Positions 7,574-14,944 of a DNA stretch of 42,216 nucleotides are shown here, piece by piece. Source of the stretch: Actinomycetota bacterium (GTDB lineage: Bacteria > Actinomycetota > Geothermincolia > Geothermincolales > RBG-13-55-18). Positions within the stretch are counted from its first letter, which is position 1, and each line of letters opens with the position of its first letter. Location of the stretch: contig MU158686.1 of assembly GCA_015711955.1 (NCBI GenBank), positions 1 to 42,216 on the forward strand, given 5' to 3'. Both the position numbers and the translations under genes were made by a program. Below the pieces are notes generated by a model. The model saw only the letters and a program-made list of their open reading frames with translations, was not told the origin of the DNA and did not search any database.

Positions 7574-8053
7574 ATGGAAGGAGCGGCGAATCGCTTGTCA
7601 CCCAAGAGTCTGGTAGTGGACATCGTCAATATAATGGACATGAGATCGAGGGTAACTTGTTGGGAGGACGAGGAGACCATCCATATAGATATATGGGGGG
7701 AGGATCTTGGCCTGCTCATAGGGAAGGGGGGAGCCACCCTGGAAGCCCTTCAAGAAGTGGTGGCTGCCATCGTGAGAAGACGCTTCCAAGATCACAGAGA
7801 AGTGGTGTTGGACGTGGAAGGATACCGTGAGCGAAAGAGGAAAAAGATAGTGGAGCTGGCAAGGGAGATGGCCGAAAGGGCTAGGAGGACGGGAAGGCCA
7901 TCAAAACTAAGCCCCATGACACAAAAGGAAAGGAAGATCGTCCACGAGACGATCAAGGAACTGAAGGGCGTAATGAGCTACAGCGAGGGATCGGAACCTT
8001 TCAGGAGGGTGGTCATAGTTCCAGAGGAAAAGGACTTCAACAGAAGACAATGA
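7574..8053 (+). CDS. khpB: KH/R3H RNA-binding protein KhpB (Jag/EloR)
   Basis: This RNA-binding protein of 159 residues has a KH domain with the GLLIGKGGATLEALQ loop (about 45-60) and a C-terminal R3H domain (ERKIVHETIKELKG to PFRRVVIVP). It lacks the N-terminal Jag_N domain of about 50 residues found in many Jag proteins. In pneumococcus the homologue EloR/KhpB controls cell elongation. It follows yidC by 13 bases, with AGGTGA before the ATG, and is the last gene of the rpmH operon. Confidence 0.94.
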   Translation: MEGAANRLSPKSLVVDIVNIMDMRSRVTCWEDEETIHIDIWGEDLGLLIGKGGATLEALQEVVAAIVRRRFQDHREVVLDVEGYRERKRKKIVELAREMAERARRTGRPSKLSPMTQKERKIVHETIKELKGVMSYSEGSEPFRRVVIVPEEKDFNRRQ

Positions 8054-8608
8054 ACTAGATCGATTGACCACGGGATCGTGATGAACGGGAAAAACAGGAG
8101 CACAACTCTTCGTGAAAGGTGTATAAATTGCCGATCGACACAACTCTCGGGTTATTGGCACTCTTACCTTTGTAGAAAAAACAGAAAGACCAGTTGAGAC
8201 GTTTTCCGTTGAGAACCGAATATCCCGACCGATTGACCCCATAACCTCCAAGAAGCCAGAGAAGACCCATTTTGCAGAGGTGAAAGGGAGCTCGGAAGAC
8301 CTGACGATGGGATCACGCTCGTATGGGTCCCCGCTTCGAATCAGATCGAGCCTTCACGATTCGAATGCCATCACCGATAGGGACACAGGGTTTAACCGCC
8401 ATGTCATCATATGTAAAACGGCATTACCCCAAATACTTTAACAGCGTTCTGGTGTTTGGTAAGAATTTCGGTTAGTGGAACGAAAACAGTTTTAAGGACT
8501 TGAGCGGTAAAGAAAATTTCTGTTAGGAGAAGGTCGAGACGTTTGAAGGCGATCGTGAGCTGGAAGAAAGGTAGGACAATCGGTCAACCCCGTTGAACCC
8601 ACTTTCTG

Positions 8609-8638
8609 ATGACAACGTTTCACGTGAAACGTTATAAA
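8609..8638 (+). promoter_or_regulatory. Likely promoter of rsmG-parA-parB with parS in its spacer
   Basis: ATGACA (8609-8614, five of six of TTGACA) and TATAAA (8633-8638, five of six of TATAAT) are 18 bases apart. The spacer is nearly all parS palindrome. ParB bound here would occlude RNA polymerase, giving autoregulation of the parAB operon. This is inferred from the overlap of motifs. Confidence 0.5.
8614..8633. promoter_or_regulatory. parS ParB binding site 2
   Basis: AACGTTTCACGTGAAACGTT is a perfect 20-base palindrome. Its central 14 bases, GTTTCACGTGAAAC, equal the parS core; only the outermost bases of the 16-base consensus differ. It lies 0.9 kb upstream of parA. This is the stronger of two parS sites in the window. 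Confidence 0.88.
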
Positions 8639-8737
8639 TACTGTCCATGGAAGTGAACTCGTTGTGCGGCGGTGAACTTGCTGGCCATGAGGGTCCAAAA
8701 TAACCTTGGGCGTAGCGGGGAGTAAAAGTCATTTTTT

Positions 8738-9469
8738 GTGGTCTCGAGAAAAAAAGAAATGGTCACAGTTCAACAATTCCAAGGGGAAGAGGAATTAAAC
8801 AAAAGACATACTCTCGAGAAAAGGATCAATTCCTTTCTAAAAAGGCTCGGAATGACTTTGAGGGATGAACAAGTGGAGAAGTTGTATCACTATTCCTTGG
8901 AGCTTTGGAGATGGAACAAGGCCTACAATTTAGTCTCCAGAAAACTCGAATGGGATGAACTGGTGGATTTGGTCTTGGACTCAATCACGCCACTCTCCCT
9001 GAGGGGCCTTTTACGACCGGACATGAGGGCATTGGACGTGGGTGCCGGAGCTGGAATGCCCGGCATCCCCCTTTTGGTTTGTTCAGATGGATTTATACTG
9101 GAACTGTTGGAACCGACCAGAAAGAAAGTCACCTTTATGCGTCACGCTATAAGGAGTCTCTCCCTGAGCGGGGCCACAGTGATAGCTGAGAGATTGGAAG
9201 ATCTGGTGAGAATGAGGGATAAATATGTTGAACGTTACGATCTGGTTATGTCCCGAGCGGCTATGCCCCCCTTGGTTCTGCTCAGAAGGACCTTGCCTTT
9301 GATTAAAAAGGGTGGAAGCGCCTTGGTGTTTGTGGGTTCCGGGGATGTTCCCGAGATCAAAAAAGAGTCGTCGAAGCTTGCCCAGAAGGGCTTGGAAATA
9401 GAACAAATAAAGTCCCTGACCAGGTTAACCGGCAAGGACAAAAGCCTGGTTTTAGCGAAGAAAGTTTGA
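8738..9469 (+). CDS. rsmG: 16S rRNA (guanine-527-N7)-methyltransferase RsmG (GidB)
   Basis: RsmG methylates G527 of 16S rRNA with S-adenosylmethionine. The SAM-binding motif LDVGAGAGMPGIPLLV, the acidic strand FILELLEPTRKKVTFM and the family motif DLVMSRAAMPP are all present in a Rossmann fold of usual length (243 residues from GTG 8738). An ATG seven codons later (8759) is an alternative; neither has a strong ribosome site. It heads rsmG-parA-parB, the common bacterial order. Confidence 0.95.
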   Translation: MVSRKKEMVTVQQFQGEEELNKRHTLEKRINSFLKRLGMTLRDEQVEKLYHYSLELWRWNKAYNLVSRKLEWDELVDLVLDSITPLSLRGLLRPDMRALDVGAGAGMPGIPLLVCSDGFILELLEPTRKKVTFMRHAIRSLSLSGATVIAERLEDLVRMRDKYVERYDLVMSRAAMPPLVLLRRTLPLIKKGGSALVFVGSGDVPEIKKESSKLAQKGLEIEQIKSLTRLTGKDKSLVLAKKV

Positions 9470-9529
9470 GAACCTTGTAAAGACCCACAGAATTAGCGTA
9501 TGCCGGTTGAGCAGGAGGCGATAGCGATA

Positions 9530-10291
9530 GTGGGAAAGATAATCGCCATAGCAAACCAGAAAGGGGGCGTGGGGAAAAGCACCACCGCCATCAATCTGGG
9601 TGCTTACCTGGCCTTGGATGGGGCAAAGGTTTTGGTGGTCGACCTCGACCCCCAGAGCAACGCCACCAGCGGGCTGGGAATTGCGCCGGCCAGCCTCGAC
9701 AGGACCGTTTACGAGGTGCTGGTGGATGAGACTCCTATCGAGGATGTGATCGTGAGCACCAGGACCCCTGGATTGTATTTGGTCCCGTCATCCTTGAAAC
9801 TTGCAGGTGCCGAAGTGGAGCTGGTGTCGGTCTTTGCCAGGGAGACAAGGCTCAAAAAGGCACTGGATAGGGTTAGGGATAATTATGATGTCGTGCTCAT
9901 CGATTGCCCGCCCAGCCTGGGCTTGTTGACCGTCAACGCCCTCACCGCTTCTGACGAGATCCTCATTCCTATACAATGTGAGTATTATGCGTTGGAAGGA
10001 CTTGTCCTGCTCTTGAAAACCATAGAGAAGATAAAAATACACTTAAACCCCGATTTGAGAATAGGAGGTATACTCCTGACCATGCACGACCCGAGGACCA
10101 AAATATCCAGGCAGGTGGTTGAGGAAGTCCGAAGGCAGTACCCAGAAGAAACATTCGAGACTATTATTCCCCGAAACGTGAGGCTGAGCGAGGCGCCAAG
10201 CCACGGGCTACCCATATACCTTTACGATCCCACGTCCAGCGGTGCGGTGGCATATAGGTGTTTGGCCAAGGAAGTGATGAGCAATGTCTAA
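9530..10291 (+). CDS. parA: Chromosome partitioning ATPase ParA (Soj)
   Basis: ParA is a Walker-type ATPase that moves ParB-parS complexes and, in Soj proteins, modulates DnaA. The deviant Walker A KGGVGKST follows the typical N-terminus GKIIAIANQK. The Walker B region is VLIDCPPSLGLLTVNAL. I chose GTG at 9530 because AGGAGG lies 11 bases upstream and the product (253 residues) begins like other Soj proteins; an in-frame ATG at 9500 adds 10 residues without a ribosome site. The stop overlaps the parB start by eight bases. Confidence 0.95.
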   Translation: MGKIIAIANQKGGVGKSTTAINLGAYLALDGAKVLVVDLDPQSNATSGLGIAPASLDRTVYEVLVDETPIEDVIVSTRTPGLYLVPSSLKLAGAEVELVSVFARETRLKKALDRVRDNYDVVLIDCPPSLGLLTVNALTASDEILIPIQCEYYALEGLVLLLKTIEKIKIHLNPDLRIGGILLTMHDPRTKISRQVVEEVRRQYPEETFETIIPRNVRLSEAPSHGLPIYLYDPTSSGAVAYRCLAKEVMSNV

Positions 10292-11171
10292 GAAAGGTCT
10301 GGGAAAAGGATTGGGAGCGCTGATAAGTTCGAGCAACAATGCCGATCAGCCTAGGCACGAGATGATCCCCATTGACAGCATAAGGCCCAACCCCCTTCAG
10401 CCAAGGCAGAAGTTCAAGGAAGAGAGCCTTAGGGAGTTATCGGAATCCATTAAGGAGCATGGGGTGATCCAGCCTATACTCGTTAAACCGGTGGGAACCC
10501 ACTATGAGATATTGGTGGGAGAGAGACGATGGAGGGCGGCCAAGATGGCGGATATGAAGAGTATACCTGCCATTATCAAGGAGGCAGAAGCAGATGAGTC
10601 CTTGCAGATCGCCTTGATAGAGAACCTCCATCGCGACGACTTGAACGGGATAGAAGAGGCGAACGCTTACAGGCAGCTTATGGAGGAGTTCGGTCTCACC
10701 CAGGAGGAAATAGCGAAAAAAGTAGGCAAGAGCAGGTCCGCGGTGGCCAATGCCCTGAGGCTTCTTCAACTTCCACTTGAGGTTCAAGCTGCGGTGGTGG
10801 CGGAGCAGATATCGGCGGGCCACGCCCGGGCTTTGTTGGCCATACAAGGGGATCCATTCCAGAAGTTGCTCCTCAAACGAATCATAGAGGAAGGTCTTTC
10901 GGTGCGACAGACCGAGGAGCTGGTGAGAAGGCACTTAGCGGGAAAGACTGCTTGCATGAAACACAAGCCGATAACCCTGCAAGACGTGGCCGAGAGGCTT
11001 TCCGATATGCTTCGAACGAAGGTGAAAGTACTTAAGGGAAAACGTAAAGGAAAGATAGTCATCGAGTTTAAAAAGGAGGAAGAGCTCACAAACATAGTTA
11101 ACACGATACTCTCTGCCACGAAAAGCGAAGAGAAAGGGGACTCGAAAGCATCCGAATCCAGCGTCTTTTGA
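10284..11171 (+). CDS. parB: Chromosome partitioning protein ParB (Spo0J)
   Basis: ParB is a CTP-dependent DNA clamp that loads at parS. The 295-residue protein has the N-terminal KKGLGKGLGALI that stimulates ParA, a CTPase domain (IRPNPLQPRQKF, ILVGERRWRAAKMA, ENLHRDDLNGIEEA), a helix-turn-helix (TQEEIAKKVGKSRSAVANALRL) and a C-terminal dimerisation region. Its predicted targets at 3303 and 8614 are both close by. It converges with ddl after about 110 bases that show no clear terminator. Confidence 0.96.
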   Translation: MSKKGLGKGLGALISSSNNADQPRHEMIPIDSIRPNPLQPRQKFKEESLRELSESIKEHGVIQPILVKPVGTHYEILVGERRWRAAKMADMKSIPAIIKEAEADESLQIALIENLHRDDLNGIEEANAYRQLMEEFGLTQEEIAKKVGKSRSAVANALRLLQLPLEVQAAVVAEQISAGHARALLAIQGDPFQKLLLKRIIEEGLSVRQTEELVRRHLAGKTACMKHKPITLQDVAERLSDMLRTKVKVLKGKRKGKIVIEFKKEEELTNIVNTILSATKSEEKGDSKASESSVF

Positions 11172-11281
11172 AGGTGCCCAACCCCGGACATCATATTCAG
11201 CATGTGATATGGCCCACTTCTTTTGATGTGTAAATCTCACTGGGCGACCCCATCGACGGTAAGGGGCTCTATCGGGATGGT

Positions 11282-12223
11282 TTAAGCTCTGTACTTATCG
11301 AGAGCCAATTCCACCAGTCTTGATACTAGCTGACGAAAGTCCATGCCCGCCGCCTCTGCGGCGATGGGGAGGAGGCTGGTCTCAGTCATTCCTGGGCTGA
11401 TGTTGAGTTCTAACACCTGGGGAACCCCATCCTCGTCGATGATCATGTCCACCCGCGACACGTTTTGGCAACCCAAAACCTTATGGCATGTGGTGGCCAC
11501 CTCAACCGCCTTCTTGGAGACGGCTTCTTCGAGGCGGGCGGGACAATAATATTCGGTCTTGCCCGGAGTATACCGGGACTCGAAGTCGAAAAAGCCTTGT
11601 TTGGGAACGCTTTCCACCAAGGGGAGCGGCTCAAGCACTTCGTTGCCAAGGATGCTGGCGGCTACCTCGGTCCCTTTTATGTACTTTTCCAAGAGGACTC
11701 GGTGATCGTAGTGCAGAGCTGATTGTATGGCCTTGGGCAACATCTCTGGGTCATTAACTATCCTTACCCCCAGAGCGGAGCCTTGCGCCACTGGCTTCAC
11801 CACCAAGGGAAAACCCAGATGGGCTGCGATGTCAGGCAACGCTTCCACCGCTCCCATCTCTTGAAGGGTGTCCTCGGTGAGCACTCGAAATGGAGGGGTT
11901 GGTATGCCATTCCTGATGAACAGCTCTTTGGAGAGGACTTTGTCGAAGCCGAGGGCACTACTGAGAGCGTCGGGTCCGGTATAGGGGATGCCGAGAATGT
12001 CCAAAAGTCCCTGCACCGTACCGTCCTCTCCGAACTTCCCGTGGAGGGCGATATAGGCCAAATCTGGTCGTGTTGCCTTGAGTTTTCCTACCAGGCCAGG
12101 ATCCACATCCAAGGCAATGACCTCATGCCCCAACTCTTCCAAGGCCCTAGCCACCCTTCTTCCGCTGCGCAAGGAAATGTCCCTTTCCAGGGAACGACCC
12201 CCCATGAGCACACATATTCTCAT
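11282..12223 (-). CDS. ddl: D-alanine--D-alanine ligase
   Basis: Ddl is an ATP-grasp enzyme that makes the D-Ala-D-Ala end of the peptidoglycan stem. The 313-residue protein shows ICVLMGGRSLERDISLRSG at the N-terminus, then ALHGKFGEDGTVQGLLD and IPYTGPDALSSALGFDK. The ATP-grasp core VVKPVAQGSALGV and the metal-binding end VLELNISPGMTETSLLP follow. The ATG overlaps the stop of the upstream aminotransferase (ATGA), so the two are translationally coupled. No peptidoglycan genes flank it. Confidence 0.96.
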   Translation of the reverse strand: MRICVLMGGRSLERDISLRSGRRVARALEELGHEVIALDVDPGLVGKLKATRPDLAYIALHGKFGEDGTVQGLLDILGIPYTGPDALSSALGFDKVLSKELFIRNGIPTPPFRVLTEDTLQEMGAVEALPDIAAHLGFPLVVKPVAQGSALGVRIVNDPEMLPKAIQSALHYDHRVLLEKYIKGTEVAASILGNEVLEPLPLVESVPKQGFFDFESRYTPGKTEYYCPARLEEAVSKKAVEVATTCHKVLGCQNVSRVDMIIDEDGVPQVLELNISPGMTETSLLPIAAEAAGMDFRQLVSRLVELALDKYRA

Positions 12224-13506
12224 GGCTCCTCCTTGTCCTTGGCGTCCTCGCCTTTCAGTCCGCGGGCGAGCCCCAAACAGGAAGCGATGGAAAACTCCCT
12301 CTTTATGACCCGAGAAAGCCTCTTTATGCCCTCATGTATATGTTCCAAGCTCGGATAGCTAAAGTTGAGACGCATATAGTGATTCCCCCCCGGAGGTGGG
12401 AAAAACCCGGTGCCCGGCACAAAGGCGACTTTGTGTTCCAGAGCAGAAGCCAGCATGTCCGATGAGTTTATGTATTCCGGAAGGGATACCCAGATGAAAA
12501 GCCCGCCGCTGGGCTTGGTCCAGCTGACTCCCTCGGGGAAATACTCCTCTAAGGCCGAGAGCATAGCGTCCCTGCGTTCCCGGTATATGTTCCTCAGCTT
12601 TCTGATCAAACCCCTCCAATCCCTGTCTCGGAAGAACCTGTGGGCCACCCTTTGGGTGAAGGAAGAGGTGCATAAGTCTGCCGATTGTTTGGCCAAGAGG
12701 ACCTTCTCCAGTATGGGTCGGGGAGCACACACCCAACCGATGCGCATTCCTGCGGAGAATATCTTTGACAAAGTCCCCAGATATACCACCCTTTCTGAGT
12801 CCAGGGAGCGCAGGGCCGGAATGGGCTCGCCCTCATAGCGAAGCATGCCATAGGGGTTGTCCTCGACGATGACGAAGTCGTATTCCCGGGAGAGGGAAAT
12901 GAGGGCGTGCCTCCTTTCTTCCTCCAGGGTTATCCCCGTGGGGTTCTGGAAATTGGGGACAGTGTAAAGAAATTTGGGCCTCTCGCCCTTGGAGGCCAAG
13001 CTCTCAAGGGTTTCCTCCAGTACTTCCACCATGAGCCCTCTCTCGTCTAGTGGTATGGAGTGGATGACAGGTTGGTAGCTGACGAAACTGTTTAGGGCTC
13101 CCACATAGGTGGGTCCTTCCATGATGATGTGATCACCAGGGTTGATGAGTATTTTTGCCAGAAGGTCGAGACCTTGCTGAGCGCCGTGGGTTATGACTAT
13201 ATCCTCGGGCAGAGCAGCGATGCCTTCTTCCGCCATGACCTCTACGAGGTCGTGTTTCAGCGGGACATATCCGTCGGTAGGCCCATACTGTAAGGCGGCG
13301 GGGCAGTCCTCAAGGATGACCCCCTTTACCGTCTCCAGGATGACCTCCGGGTCAATGGCCTCGGTGTAGGGAAGGCCTCCCGCGAATGAGATTATGTCCG
13401 GCCGAGCGGTGACTGCCAGCAGATCACGCACCTCGCTGGAGAGCATCTGTGAGGTCCTGCTGGCGTAATGATCGTAAAAGGGATCCACCGTTATCTTGGC
13501 ACACAT
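12220..13506 (-). CDS. PLP-dependent class I aminotransferase (LysN/2-aminoadipate type)
   Basis: This 428-residue fold-type I aminotransferase resembles LysN/ArAT and the catalytic half of MocR regulators, but without a DNA-binding domain. The substrate-pocket motif SFAGGLPYTEAI, the motif PNFQNPTG (PLP-contacting Asn), IVEDNPYGML and the PLP lysine in LGTLSKIFSAGMRIGW are all intact. GGAGGAAAA precedes ATG 13506. It is upstream of ddl and overlaps it by four bases. The substrate is not fixed by sequence: aromatic, branched-chain or 2-aminoadipate are all possible. Confidence 0.88.
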   Translation of the reverse strand: MCAKITVDPFYDHYASRTSQMLSSEVRDLLAVTARPDIISFAGGLPYTEAIDPEVILETVKGVILEDCPAALQYGPTDGYVPLKHDLVEVMAEEGIAALPEDIVITHGAQQGLDLLAKILINPGDHIIMEGPTYVGALNSFVSYQPVIHSIPLDERGLMVEVLEETLESLASKGERPKFLYTVPNFQNPTGITLEEERRHALISLSREYDFVIVEDNPYGMLRYEGEPIPALRSLDSERVVYLGTLSKIFSAGMRIGWVCAPRPILEKVLLAKQSADLCTSSFTQRVAHRFFRDRDWRGLIRKLRNIYRERRDAMLSALEEYFPEGVSWTKPSGGLFIWVSLPEYINSSDMLASALEHKVAFVPGTGFFPPPGGNHYMRLNFSYPSLEHIHEGIKRLSRVIKREFSIASCLGLARGLKGEDAKDKEEP

Positions 13507-13569
13507 TTTTCCTCCGGCAGGAAAGGCGCTGATCCGGATCCATCGGCACTCCGATGCCGTATGTGTTGA

Positions 13570-13578
13570 AGTATAGCA
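13570..13578 (-). promoter_or_regulatory. Extended -10 promoter for the aminotransferase-ddl pair
   Basis: TGCTATACT on the minus strand is an extended -10 (TGn plus TATACT, five of six). It lies about 64 bases before the aminotransferase ATG. No strong -35 is seen. Confidence 0.5.
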
Positions 13579-13765
13579 CGCCCGGACGAGATTGAATGGT
13601 TAGAAGAACGAATGTTCGCTGTGCAAGCAGCTGTCCTATCTGTCATCGGCGGAAGAAAGACCTAACTCGGCGAAGGGGCTTCTGGGGGCCAGTCGAGCTC
13701 GTTCGAGGCGCTTCCCCCCACAGGGCAACTATGGAAAGCTTTGGGGCCCAAGCTCCTGGGCAAGA

Positions 13766-13793
13766 TAAAGGACGGATGTCAGGGGGCCGATAT
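13766..13793 (+). promoter_or_regulatory. SigD/FliA-type flagellar-chemotaxis promoter
   Basis: TAAA (13766-13769), 16 bases, then GCCGATAT (13786-13793) matches the Bacillus subtilis SigD consensus TAAA-N14-16-GCCGATAT at every stated base. It is about 105 bases upstream of the cheR start and at the head of the whole chemotaxis operon, which is the expected place for motility-sigma control. Confidence 0.75.
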
Positions 13794-13899
13794 GAAAACG
13801 ACGAGGCGGTGAAAGACCTGGAAAAGAAGAAGGCCGCATCGTGGACTGAGGGGCGTGAAGATAAGGGCCGCGTGGTCGAGGGAGGTAGTTCAGGCTTTC

Positions 13900-14715
13900 A
13901 TGGAGCTGCAAGGAGCGGATTTCGAACTTCTGGTAAGGTACCTTCACAAGACCAGGGGGCTGGACCTCAATCAATACAAACCCAACTACCTGCGAAGAAG
14001 AATAGGGGTGCGCATGAGGGCCAGGGGATGCCCCGACTACCATTCGTATTTGCATCTCCTGAGGCTTCAGCCAGAGGAATTCAACCACCTCATAGACGAC
14101 CTCACCATTAACGTCACGGAGTTCTTCAGGGACGAGGATGTTTTCGAGGAACTAAGAAGGGCGGTCATACCCTCCCTTATTCGCGACAGGAAGGACATGG
14201 GCATCCTGAACCTGAGGATGTGGAGTGCTGGGTGTGCCACGGGAGAAGAGCCTTATTCCCTAGCCATGTTGGTTCGCGAGGCGTTGACACGAGAAGGAGG
14301 TCAGGAGAGCTGGAACGTCCGGATTTTGGCTACCGATCTGGACGAAGGAGCGCTGGCCAAGGCTCGCAAAGGACGGTACGAGGACGTTAAGCTCTTGGAT
14401 GGCATGAGTTGTGAGGACCATTTTGTGAGGGCAGGAGATTGCTACCAGGTCCGGGAGGAACTGGCCAGGATGGTGAAGTTCCTTCGTCACGACGTAGCGA
14501 ACCAACCTCCGTTACGCCATTTCGACCTGATCCTGTGTCGTAACGTGCTGATATATTTCGAAAAGGAGAGGCAGAGGAAGATATTGGAAAGTTTTTGTGA
14601 GGTTTTGAGAAAGGGCGGGATGCTAGTGCTGGGCAAAAGCGAGGCCATCCTGTTCGGGGAGGGGTTACCGTTGGAGCCTCACCAGCGCAGATTGAGGATC
14701 TACCGACGCGTGTGA
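13900..14715 (+). CDS. cheR: Chemotaxis protein methyltransferase CheR
   Basis: CheR transfers methyl groups from S-adenosylmethionine to glutamates on chemoreceptors. An N-terminal helical domain (with GLDLNQYKPNYLRRRI and LTINVTEFFRD) precedes the SAM fold with MWSAGCATGEEPYSLAML, ILATDLDEGAL and DLILCRNVLIYF. From ATG 13900 (AGGGAGG 14 bases upstream) it is 271 residues; an in-frame GTG at 13855 is possible but has a poorly spaced ribosome site. It is the first gene of the che operon. Confidence 0.95.
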   Translation: MELQGADFELLVRYLHKTRGLDLNQYKPNYLRRRIGVRMRARGCPDYHSYLHLLRLQPEEFNHLIDDLTINVTEFFRDEDVFEELRRAVIPSLIRDRKDMGILNLRMWSAGCATGEEPYSLAMLVREALTREGGQESWNVRILATDLDEGALAKARKGRYEDVKLLDGMSCEDHFVRAGDCYQVREELARMVKFLRHDVANQPPLRHFDLILCRNVLIYFEKERQRKILESFCEVLRKGGMLVLGKSEAILFGEGLPLEPHQRRLRIYRRV

Positions 14716-14716
14716 T

Positions 14717-14743
14717 GAAAGGACAGATGATTAGCGTCGATAG
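14717..14743 (+). promoter_or_regulatory. Possible weak FliA-like promoter before the first receptor gene
   Basis: GAAA, 15 bases, GTCGATAG resembles the motility promoter (three of four and six of eight bases). It lies just past the cheR stop and about 200 bases before the receptor start, in an otherwise unexplained leader. It is considerably weaker than the promoter at 13766. Confidence 0.3.
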
Positions 14744-14851
14744 GGCAGGCAGTTTCCTAAAAGTTGACTGGCTTTATGCCGAAAAGTTTATAAAACTCGT
14801 TTTCAGACACGTGCGCGGCGACGAGGAAGGTGAAGGTGGCCTGATGCCTTT

Positions 14852-14872
14852 CCTCCGTTTATATTGCGGAGG
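14852..14872 (+). other. Hairpin in the leader between cheR and the first receptor
   Basis: CCTCCG and CGGAGG form a perfect six-base-pair stem with a nine-base loop. No T-run follows, so it is not a standard terminator. It may stabilise a processed mRNA end. The rest of the gap 14716-14944 has only a short open frame without a supported product. Confidence 0.35.
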
Positions 14873-14944
14873 ACCGTTATCGGTTTATGAGGAAATCGAG
14901 TCACTTAATCCATGGCCGTCTGGTTTAGGGTTGGAGGTAAGGTT

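Larger units (their letters stand above)
8054..8737. other. Long spacer between khpB and rsmG
   Basis: This stretch of 684 bases has no convincing gene. The small open frames inside have no recognisable motif, codon pattern or ribosome site. Many bacteria carry mnmE and mnmG at this point; neither is present. Bases 8609-8638 hold a promoter with parS embedded (listed separately). The rest may be 3' leader or decayed sequence, and no tRNA or terminator with a T-tract could be recognised. Confidence 0.6.

Noticed and set aside
8055-8270. Small minus-strand open frames in the khpB-rsmG gap
   Set aside because: No ribosome site or conserved pattern; the sequence reads like non-coding DNA.
8334-8370. 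Two TTCGAAT motifs resembling tRNA T-loops
   Set aside because: No matching acceptor, anticodon or T-stem pairs could be laid out around either motif.
13728-13765. Sequence resembling a c-di-GMP (GEMM-I) riboswitch: ACAGGGCAAC, GGAAAG, GGGGCCCAAGC
   Set aside because: The GNRA-capped stem does not form, the GACGCAAAGC core is altered, and the element would be upstream of the SigD-type promoter and therefore outside the cheR transcript.
13596-14111. A 171-residue open frame overlapping the start of cheR
   Set aside because: It overlaps cheR in another frame, has no ribosome site or recognisable protein features, and spans the predicted promoter.
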